Shown: positions 1 through 4,957 of the stretch, piece after piece | Layout: every line of letters starts with the position of its first letter | How positions within the stretch are numbered: the first letter of the stretch is position 1 | Assembly (NCBI GenBank): GCA_039804245.1 | Contig: JBDLWO010000154.1 | Location: forward strand, 1 to 5,388 | Reading direction: 5' to 3' | DNA length: 5,388 nucleotides | Source: M3007 sp039804245 | GTDB lineage: Bacteria; Bacteroidota; Bacteroidia; Chitinophagales; Saprospiraceae | Program-made: the position numbers and the translations under genes | The notes under the pieces: generated by a model | Told to the model about the DNA's origin: nothing | Seen by the model: the letters and a program-made list of their open reading frames with translations, nothing else | Database searches by the model: none

Positions 1-134
1 AGCCGGGAGGCCGTTATTTCAACCGGAACTCCGGTCAGCGGAACCAGCGTATCCTGTTTCGACTGGGAAAAGGCAGTCAGCGGCAACAGGCCGCAAAGGC
101 CTGTCAACAGTGTTTCAGTGAGACTTTGTGGCAT
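1..134 (-). CDS. N-terminus of a probable TonB-dependent outer-membrane receptor (partial)
   Basis: The first 44 codons of a minus-strand gene are visible, starting at ATG 134-132 and running off the left edge. The peptide begins MPQSLTETLLTGLCGLLPLT, followed by AFSQ, which reads as a signal peptide with a hydrophobic core and a likely cleavage just before Q24, a common pattern in Bacteroidota. The mature part soon reaches VPLTGVPVEITASR, which resembles the strand that opens the plug domain of TonB-dependent receptors (typically ending VTA[ST]R). If so, there is no room for the N-terminal carboxypeptidase-like domain found in SusC-type receptors, and the protein would be a simple siderophore/vitamin/metal-type receptor. 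The gene starts 8 bp after the stop of the cytochrome/PQQ dehydrogenase gene, so the two are very likely co-transcribed. The n-region of the signal peptide has no Lys or Arg, which is unusual. No in-frame ATG lies close upstream. Only the start is visible, so the family call is tentative. Confidence 0.55.
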   Translation of the reverse strand, partial: MPQSLTETLLTGLCGLLPLTAFSQSKQDTLVPLTGVPVEITASR

Positions 135-142
135 AAGTGGCT

Positions 143-1549
143 TTACTTGACCGGCACTACGCGGAAGATATAGCCCGGATTTTCCACAGAAAAATAGATG
201 TACCCTTCACGACCCATGGTAATGGCGCGCACGCGACCGACGTCGTTGAACAGGTTTTCCTGTTTTACCACTTTCCGGCCATCCAGCACACAGCGGTTCA
301 CGAACCTGAAACTCAACGAACCGACCAGCAGGTTGCCCTTCCATGCCGGGTATCTGTCGCCGGTGACAAAGGCCATGCCACAGGGCGCTATCGAAGGCAC
401 CCAGTAGGTAACAGGTGACTCGATACCATCCATAGCCGTTTTCTCGGTGAACGAACGACCATCGTAATGGGTACCGTAGGATACCACGGGCCAGCCGTAG
501 TTCTTTCCCGGCTGCACCACATTCAGCTCGTCTCCCCCACGGGGGCCGTGCTCGTGTTCCCACAAGTCGCCGGTGACGGGGTTGAATGCCAGTCCCTGCG
601 GATTCCGGTGACCGTAAGACCATATAGACTGAACAGCGCCAGCCTGGTTGAAAAACGGGTTGTCGGCAGGAATATCGCCGCTTTCGGTGATACGATGCAC
701 CTTTCCATGGGCCTTGTCGAGCACCTGCGGGAACTCATCCTGCTTGCCACGCTCCCCGACAGTTACGTACAGGTATCCATCGCTGCCAAACTCCATTCTG
801 CTTCCAAAGTGGTATTGAGTGGCCACAAAGGGAAGCGCCTTGAAAATATCCCGGATATCGGTCAGCTGATTGCCATCAAGACGGGCACGCATGACAGTCG
901 TAGCCGACAGTTTGGAGTCACCTCCAGGCTGTGGTTTGGAATAAGTGAAATAGATCAGTTTGTTTTCGGCAAACTTCGGATGCAGTTCGACGTCAAGAAG
1001 TCCACCCTGACCCTCCGACATGACCGCCGGAGCGCCGGCAACCTGTGCCTTGCTGCCATCGGGCTTCTGACGCCAGATGGTACCCGTCTTTTCAGTAAAA
1101 ATCATATCGCCATCCGGCAAAAAGGCGATTCCCCACGGACTTTCCAGATCGCGGGCTACCGTATCGAGACGGTATGTTACCCCCTCCGAAACAAAAGTCT
1201 GCGGTTTGGGATCGTCCACTACCGCCTGCTGGTTGCGCAGGCGCTCGCGGGTAGTAACAAGGTATTTCGCCAGATCGAGAATTTGTTCGTCACTCAGCAA
1301 TCCGGCATAACCCTGCATACCTGCCCGGGGGTACCCTTCTTTGATGCCACGTATAAAATCGAGTCGCGAGGTACCGTACTTCCAGTCGCGTTTTACAAAA
1401 ACCTCGGCGCTGGCTCCATGGCAACTGGCGCAGTATTTTGTATAATCGGCCGGCACATTGGCTGTGGCAGTGGTATCTGTGGATTGTTTTTTCAGACCGC
1501 AAAAAGAGAGCAGCAGAGCGAAAGAAAACAGTGGCAGGATTCTGAGCAT
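143..1549 (-). CDS. Cytochrome c / PQQ-dependent aldose sugar dehydrogenase fusion
   Basis: A 468-residue exported protein with two domains. Residues 1-16 are hydrophobic and end at C17 (LLSFC), a possible but atypical lipobox because Phe precedes the Cys. A class I cytochrome c domain follows: heme motif CASCH at 40-44 and a likely axial Met at 78 (AGMQG). From about 125 to 466 runs a six-bladed beta-propeller of the soluble PQQ glucose dehydrogenase / aldose sugar dehydrogenase family (E. coli YliI/Asd, Acinetobacter sGDH). Signature stretches are QGGLLDVELHP with the catalytic-base His190, HFGSR with Arg251, WSYGHRNPQGLAFNP (310-324), EHGPRGGDELN (333-343), KNYGWP (349-354) and GRVRAI with Arg439 and Arg441. 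The last two match the Arg pair that contacts PQQ in sGDH. Family members oxidise aldoses to lactones in the periplasm. The attached heme would pass electrons from PQQ to the respiratory chain (inference). The gene starts 27 bp after the methyltransferase stop and ends 8 bp before a receptor-like gene. The substrate cannot be read from the sequence, and no PQQ synthesis genes are in the window. Confidence 0.9.
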   Translation of the reverse strand: MLRILPLFSFALLLSFCGLKKQSTDTTATANVPADYTKYCASCHGASAEVFVKRDWKYGTSRLDFIRGIKEGYPRAGMQGYAGLLSDEQILDLAKYLVTTRERLRNQQAVVDDPKPQTFVSEGVTYRLDTVARDLESPWGIAFLPDGDMIFTEKTGTIWRQKPDGSKAQVAGAPAVMSEGQGGLLDVELHPKFAENKLIYFTYSKPQPGGDSKLSATTVMRARLDGNQLTDIRDIFKALPFVATQYHFGSRMEFGSDGYLYVTVGERGKQDEFPQVLDKAHGKVHRITESGDIPADNPFFNQAGAVQSIWSYGHRNPQGLAFNPVTGDLWEHEHGPRGGDELNVVQPGKNYGWPVVSYGTHYDGRSFTEKTAMDGIESPVTYWVPSIAPCGMAFVTGDRYPAWKGNLLVGSLSFRFVNRCVLDGRKVVKQENLFNDVGRVRAITMGREGYIYFSVENPGYIFRVVPVK

Positions 1550-1576
1550 GATCCGGATTTTAGAGCCTGGACGGGC

Positions 1577-2290
1577 TTATGTCAGCAAAGAGGTGTGAAT
1601 CAGTGATATTTCTTCGAGGGAATCAGAAACGCCAAACACCTGAAAGCCATGTTCGTTCAACAATTCCAGCATTTTCCGGGTTTTTTCACGACCATCGGCG
1701 AAGTAACGCTCGTGTATTTCAACCAGAATCTGGCCTGTTTCAACTTCGGCGGCGAGAATAGTGGGAATAACCTCGTATTCCGAACCCTCAATATACATTT
1801 TCAGCACATCAATACGGCGGAGGCCGAGCTCCGAGAGTATATCCGGAAATGACCGCATCGGCACTTCTATACGCTTCCGGGTGTCAAGATGACTGTAATC
1901 CACAATACTGCCGGATACATGGCTTTCATTGGCCGGCAGATTGAACTGTACGGTGCCTGTTTCGGCACCTATACCATACGGATGAAAGTGAAACCCGGAC
2001 GGGAGCGACTGACGTGCCACCCATTCAATTGATTTGGGCGTGGGATCAAAAGCATGAACTGTGCAGTTGTGATGCTGTATCATGGCGATGTCAAATGAAA
2101 CATCCTCTCCGGTACCAAACGAATAAACAAGGGCGTTTTCTCTTACCAGATCCGGACAAACGAAGAATCCGGCATGAGGACGCCCGTACCAGCGGTGTGA
2201 TATTTGTACACCCTTTCTGATTCTGCTTTTTCTGCCCCGCAGGATATCGAGCTCCTGTTTGAGCTTTACTTTTATCGGGTGAAGCATCAT
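1577..2290 (-). CDS. FkbM-family SAM-dependent methyltransferase
   Basis: A 237-residue cytosolic protein with a class I methyltransferase fold of the FkbM (Methyltransf_21) type. Visible motifs are the glycine-rich SAM loop VYSFGTGEDVSFD (55-67), the end of strand beta-2 VHAFDPTPKS (78-87) with acidic D82 expected to hold the SAM ribose, the FkbM signature around LKMYIEGSEYEVI (163-175), and VEIHER (190-195). Family members O-methylate sugars or secondary metabolites; the substrate here is unknown. The signature usually reads K-[IM]-D-[IV]-E-G-[AS]-E, and here the Asp is Tyr166. I chose ATG at 2290-2288, which overlaps the dioxygenase stop by one base (TAATG) and suggests translational coupling; the adjacent ATG at 2287 is equally possible. 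A GTG at 2323 would add 11 residues lying over the conserved Cys-containing end of the dioxygenase and looks spurious. The gene is 27 bp upstream of the dehydrogenase gene. It could modify a surface glycan or lipid, but nothing nearby settles this. Confidence 0.85.
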   Translation of the reverse strand: MMLHPIKVKLKQELDILRGRKSRIRKGVQISHRWYGRPHAGFFVCPDLVRENALVYSFGTGEDVSFDIAMIQHHNCTVHAFDPTPKSIEWVARQSLPSGFHFHPYGIGAETGTVQFNLPANESHVSGSIVDYSHLDTRKRIEVPMRSFPDILSELGLRRIDVLKMYIEGSEYEVIPTILAAEVETGQILVEIHERYFADGREKTRKMLELLNEHGFQVFGVSDSLEEISLIHTSLLT

Positions 2291-2805
2291 TATATTTCCA
2301 TGACAGTTCCGCAGCGGCTGCACGTGCGCGCCTGCAGGTCGTTTTTGTAGGTACCTATGGCATCTCTGATCTGGGTTCCTATGTCTTTCAGCTCAAAACC
2401 CGCCTCGTGCAGCGGATTTCCGCAGTTTTCACAGAACCAGAGCAGTTTGTCCACTTCGCCGGTATGCCTTTTTCTTTCAATCACCAGCCCCACGGTATCT
2501 GCCGGGCGCTGCGGAGAGTGTGGTACCCGCGGAGGCAACAGGAACATCTCCCCCTCACGGATATCAATGCGTTCTGGTTTGCCCTCCTCATTGATAATAT
2601 TGACATGCATATCGCCCTTCAGCTGATAGAAGAGTTCTTCACCTTCCTCCCAGTGATAGTCCTTGCGGCCATTGGGACCGCCTACAACCATGACGATAAA
2701 ATCATCGTTATCCACATAAATCTGCTTGTTGCCAACGGGTGGTTTCAGCAAATCACGGTTATCTTCGATCCACTTGTGAAGGTTGAATGGTCTTGAAATT
2801 GGCAT
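2290..2805 (-). CDS. nbaC: 3-hydroxyanthranilate 3,4-dioxygenase
   Basis: A 171-residue cupin enzyme that opens the ring of 3-hydroxyanthranilate with O2 and Fe(II), giving 2-amino-3-carboxymuconate semialdehyde, the precursor of quinolinate, in the kynurenine pathway. Numbering from the ATG at 2805, metal ligands expected from the Cupriavidus (Ralstonia) metallidurans enzyme are His51, Glu57 (in DYHWEEGEE) and His96 (RVPHSPQRP). Substrate-binding residues are Arg47 (GPNGRKDYH), Arg100 and Glu110 (VIERKR). The C-terminal rubredoxin-like metal site is intact: CENC at 125-128 and CSRC at 162-165, as in the short bacterial homodimeric forms. The ATG at 2805 gives MPISRPFNLHKW, matching the usual N-terminus; a TTG at 2829 would add eight residues and lies inside the -7 promoter element. 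The stop overlaps the methyltransferase ATG by one base. No other kynurenine-pathway gene is in the window. Such enzymes serve NAD synthesis or tryptophan degradation, and the context does not decide which. Confidence 0.95.
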   Translation of the reverse strand: MPISRPFNLHKWIEDNRDLLKPPVGNKQIYVDNDDFIVMVVGGPNGRKDYHWEEGEELFYQLKGDMHVNIINEEGKPERIDIREGEMFLLPPRVPHSPQRPADTVGLVIERKRHTGEVDKLLWFCENCGNPLHEAGFELKDIGTQIRDAIGTYKNDLQARTCSRCGTVMEI

Positions 2806-2826
2806 ATCTGATTGTATTTGTTCTGC

Positions 2827-2834
2827 CAAAGTTA
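2827..2834 (-). promoter_or_regulatory. Putative Bacteroidota -7 promoter element for the dioxygenase unit
   Basis: The minus strand reads TAACTTTG, a perfect match to the Bacteroidota -7 consensus TAnnTTTG. It lies 21 bp upstream of the dioxygenase ATG at 2805, so the leader would be about 15 nt. A convincing -33 TTG box is not seen at the usual 19-21 bp spacing. The position, directly after a terminator-like hairpin, supports a separate transcript for the genes from the dioxygenase onward. Confidence 0.4.
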
Positions 2835-2835
2835 C

Positions 2836-2859
2836 AAAAGCCCTCCGAAATCGGCGGGC
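2836..2859 (-). terminator. Probable intrinsic terminator after riboflavin synthase
   Basis: On the minus strand, 21 bp past the riboflavin synthase stop, GCCC-G-CCG-ATTT-CGG-A-GGGC forms a 4+3 bp GC-rich stem with one G/A mismatch and a 4-nt loop (2859-2840), followed by TTTT (2839-2836). The stem is strong but the T-run is short, so termination may be partial. Read-through would join the dioxygenase unit to the upstream genes. Confidence 0.45.
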
Positions 2860-2879
2860 AGAAATCGCAGTCGCCTCGT

Positions 2880-3470
2880 TCAGCCTCCCATTTTCGCAAT
2901 AGCAGCGACATATTTCCCGATAATATCAAACTCGATGTTCACACGGTCGCCGGGTTGCAGGTTGCGAAAATTGGTGTGCTCCCAGGTATATGGGATAATA
3001 GCCACTGAAAAAAGATCTTCATGCGGATCCACCACGGTCAGGCTAACACCGTTCAGGCAGACAGATCCCTTGTTTACCACCAGATGTTCGCGGTCGGGGT
3101 GATATCGAAAGGTGAATTTCCATGAACCACCCTGCTCTTCTGCCGATACGCAGGTAGCCACATCATCTACATGACCCTGCACAATATGTCCGTCGAGACG
3201 CCCCCCGATGGGCATGCAACGCTCCAGATTGACCATGGTGCCCACCTGCCAGTCGCCGAGGCGGGTGCGCTTCAGTGTTTCATCAATGGCCGTAACGCGA
3301 TGAACGCCGTTGCCAGCCTCCGTCACAGTCAGACAAACGCCGTCGTGGCTCAGGCTCTGATCCACTTTTAATTCATTGGAAAGGGGACTTTCTACTGTGA
3401 AATGAACATTTTTTTGCTCTTTCTCAATGCGAACTACCTTTCCTGATGCTTCAATTATTCCTGTGAACAT
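2880..3470 (-). CDS. ribE: Riboflavin synthase (alpha subunit)
   Basis: A 196-residue enzyme that dismutates two molecules of 6,7-dimethyl-8-ribityllumazine to riboflavin plus the pyrimidine diamine, the last step of riboflavin synthesis, in the cytosol as a trimer. The N-terminus MFTGIIEASGKV is diagnostic for the family and fixes the ATG at 3470; a TTG at 3521 would add 17 unrelated residues. Two lumazine-binding barrels are present, about 1-86 and 87-190. The first holds DGVCLTV with Cys46; the second begins GGRLDGHIVQGHVD with His100 and contains LNGVSLTV (139-146). Cys46 and His100 correspond to the E. coli active-site Cys48 and His102. The end VNIEFDIIGKYV (177-188) is the usual closing strand and helix; the C-terminal helix is shorter than in the 213-residue E. 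coli protein. The gene starts 40 bp after the transporter stop, and a terminator-like hairpin follows it. The 40-bp gap is too short for an FMN riboswitch. Confidence 0.97.
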   Translation of the reverse strand: MFTGIIEASGKVVRIEKEQKNVHFTVESPLSNELKVDQSLSHDGVCLTVTEAGNGVHRVTAIDETLKRTRLGDWQVGTMVNLERCMPIGGRLDGHIVQGHVDDVATCVSAEEQGGSWKFTFRYHPDREHLVVNKGSVCLNGVSLTVVDPHEDLFSVAIIPYTWEHTNFRNLQPGDRVNIEFDIIGKYVAAIAKMGG

Positions 3471-3510
3471 GAACGATGATGTTTTAGAGCTTGAAAACCG
3501 CTCAAAGGTC

Positions 3511-4746
3511 TTAATGTTCAAGGTAATCCATGTCTGTATGGAAGGTTTCTTTCAAACGAAACGACGACCAGAAGGCGAGTATCAGACAAACAGCGCCCAC
3601 AACAGCTGCTGCATGCACGGTATTGCCCATTATTTGTGCCGATTTCAGCCATTGAAAGGACAATGCCATGGGCACAAAACTCAGTCTGACGATACTCGGC
3701 ACTGCAGATGCCGCCGTAACCCGGAGGTTGGAGCCGAACTGCTCGGTGGCATTGGTGATAAATACCGCCCAGAAACCGCCTGCAAACCCGAGTAACGTGA
3801 TGAGCAGATACATCTGACTTACCGATTGAAGGGGTGCATAAAGATAGAGTCCAATCAATACTGTCTGTAGTGCCAGAAACAGTCGCATGGCCTTCAGGCG
3901 GCTCTTCAGATACTGACTCAGCAACCCGGACGCCAAATCGCCGGAAACCATACCCGCATGAAACCAGATGACAGCCAAAGCGGGAGAAACCGGATCTGTC
4001 AGTCCCCGGGCAACTCCAAATTCAGGAGCCAGCAGCATCAGAATACCCACGCCATACCAGGTGGTTACACCCAGCAGGGTGCTGTTTATCAGTCGGAAAA
4101 ACCTGCTGCGGTCGGTAATCAGATCCAGAATACGGCCTCGCGGGACATCCGTGCGGGATTTCAGGCGGTGAAATATTTCACTGTCGGAAACGCGCAGGCG
4201 CAGTATCAGCAATACCAGGCCCATTCCACCACCAATGAAGTAAGCCATTCGCCAGTCGGCAACAAACCAGCCCATACATCCGGCTGCCAGTGCGCCCGAT
4301 ATACCAATAGAGGCCACCAGGGTGGTGCCGAGTCCTCTTTTTTCTTTCGGCATGCTTTCGGCCACCAGCGTGATACCCGCGCCCAGCTCACCGGCAAGGC
4401 CCACTCCCGCCAGAAAACGGCACACTGCATACATCCCGACACTGTCCACGAATCCGTTGAGTATAGTGCCCAGCGAGTACAGCGCTATCGAGTAGTAAAG
4501 TGCCTTCACCCGACCCAGTTTGTCGCCGAGTATTCCGGCGCCGATGCCACCGGCAAACAGGCCGGCCATCTGCCAGTTCTGAAGGGAAATACTCGCATCC
4601 GTGAGTGCCTGACCACTCAGACCTAGCTCGGTCAGGCTTTTCACCCTGACCACCCCGAACAGTAACAGATCAAAGGCATCCACAAAGTAACCGAGCGCTG
4701 AAACAATCACCGCCGCGCTGAAGAAAGGTACCGTACTGCTTTTCAT
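3511..4746 (-). CDS. MFS transporter, AAHS/NiaP/sugar-porter-like
   Basis: A 411-residue inner-membrane protein with about 12 hydrophobic segments and a charged central loop (about 187-215), typical of the major facilitator superfamily. TM1 contains VDAFD (D23, D26), similar to the acidic motif in TM1 of aromatic acid:H+ symporters. Motif A between TM2 and TM3 is GILGDKLGRVKA (71-82) with D75 and R79. TM4 carries RFLAGVGLAGELGAG (110-124) with R110 and E120, followed by ESMPKEKRG (130-138), all typical of the sugar-porter / AAHS / NiaP branch. The matching motif in the second half (D270 to K285) is degenerate. Substrate cannot be read directly. Proximity to a kynurenine-pathway enzyme makes an aromatic acid, kynurenine-type compound or niacin plausible, and the neighbouring riboflavin synthase makes a flavin precursor possible, but both are inference. 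The ATG at 4746 is the only good start. Riboflavin synthase follows after 40 bp, probably on the same transcript. Confidence 0.85.
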   Translation of the reverse strand: MKSSTVPFFSAAVIVSALGYFVDAFDLLLFGVVRVKSLTELGLSGQALTDASISLQNWQMAGLFAGGIGAGILGDKLGRVKALYYSIALYSLGTILNGFVDSVGMYAVCRFLAGVGLAGELGAGITLVAESMPKEKRGLGTTLVASIGISGALAAGCMGWFVADWRMAYFIGGGMGLVLLILRLRVSDSEIFHRLKSRTDVPRGRILDLITDRSRFFRLINSTLLGVTTWYGVGILMLLAPEFGVARGLTDPVSPALAVIWFHAGMVSGDLASGLLSQYLKSRLKAMRLFLALQTVLIGLYLYAPLQSVSQMYLLITLLGFAGGFWAVFITNATEQFGSNLRVTAASAVPSIVRLSFVPMALSFQWLKSAQIMGNTVHAAAVVGAVCLILAFWSSFRLKETFHTDMDYLEH

Positions 4747-4880
4747 CGGAATAAGGCTTGTTTTTAGTACTGGTTATTGCCCCGCGCAAATATCGGTTTT
4801 ATCTCCAGATATCCTGATGCACATCACGCCCACACCTTCACACCGAATTTCTGTCTCTTTTTTACAAATTTTCATCGAAT

Positions 4881-4902
4881 TTTCCGGCATGGCGGCCCGA
4901 AA
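4881..4902. repeat. Imperfect inverted repeat upstream of the LolA-like promoter
   Basis: TTTCCGGC (4881-4888) and GCCCGAAA (4895-4902) pair in seven of eight positions around a 6-nt loop. It lies just upstream of the putative -7 element at 4909-4916, in the spacer where a regulator could bind. No T-run follows on either strand, and no gene points into it, so it is not a convincing terminator. Confidence 0.4.
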
Positions 4903-4908
4903 GCCCCG

Positions 4909-4916
4909 TTACTTTG
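4909..4916 (+). promoter_or_regulatory. Weak candidate -7 element for the LolA-like gene
   Basis: TTACTTTG matches TAnnTTTG in seven of eight positions and is followed by C, as often seen. Transcription would start near 4921-4923, giving a leader of about 35 nt before the ATG at 4958. The nearest T-rich upstream box (TTTTCC, 4880-4885) is 23 bp away, longer than the usual spacing, so the call is weak. Confidence 0.3.
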
Positions 4917-4934
4917 CCGGGCAAACAGCTGTTT
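4913..4934. repeat. Two overlapping palindromes at the LolA-like transcript start
   Basis: TTTGCC-G-GGCAAA (4913-4925) is a perfect inverted repeat with one central base, and AAACAGCTGTTT (4923-4934) is a perfect 12-bp palindrome. They share the bases AAA at 4923-4925. The first palindrome includes the TTTG of the candidate -7 element and both cover the expected start of transcription, as an operator would. In RNA the two could form only one hairpin at a time. The palindromes are seen directly; the regulatory role is inference. Confidence 0.5.
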
Positions 4935-4957
4935 CTAACTAAATTCAATTCTGAACA

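Larger units (their letters stand above)
4747..4957. other. Divergent intergenic region between the transporter and the LolA-like gene
   Basis: This 211-bp gap separates two divergent starts and must hold promoters for both. Toward the transporter, the minus strand has GATATTTG at 4794-4787, seven of eight matches to TAnnTTTG, giving a leader of roughly 35 nt; no good -33 box is seen, but an inverted repeat TGATG-CA-CATCA (4815-4826) sits about 20 bp upstream of it. On the plus strand, TTACTTTG lies at 4909-4916. Several further inverted repeats lie at 4881-4934. No coding region on either strand looks real here. Confidence 0.6.

Noticed and set aside
467..1606. A 379-codon open frame on the plus strand, antisense to the cytochrome/PQQ dehydrogenase gene.
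   Set aside because: It lies wholly opposite well-supported genes, has no recognisable domain, and its composition is what the complement of a GC-rich gene gives.
2288..2323. Extended methyltransferase start at GTG 2323.
   Set aside because: It would overlap the conserved Cys-containing C-terminus of the dioxygenase; the TAATG overlap offers a better start.
3471..3510. Possible FMN riboswitch or separate promoter before riboflavin synthase.
   Set aside because: The gap is only 40 bp, far too short for an FMN aptamer. GACCTTTG at 3510-3503 is a seven-of-eight -7 match but has no suitable -33 box.
3468..3521. Extended riboflavin synthase start at TTG 3521.
   Set aside because: The family N-terminus MFTGIIE begins exactly at the ATG at 3470, and the extension has no homology-like features.
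3958..4626. A 222-codon open frame on the plus strand, opposite the transporter gene.
   Set aside because: It is a Gln/Thr/Ser-rich translation of the reverse of membrane-protein codons, with no domain and no promoter context.
1369..4737. Exact 12-bp repeat AGGTACCGTACT at 1369-1380 and 4726-4737.
   Set aside because: Both copies lie inside coding sequence in different reading frames, with no similarity around them, so it is most likely chance built on the frequent GGTACC.
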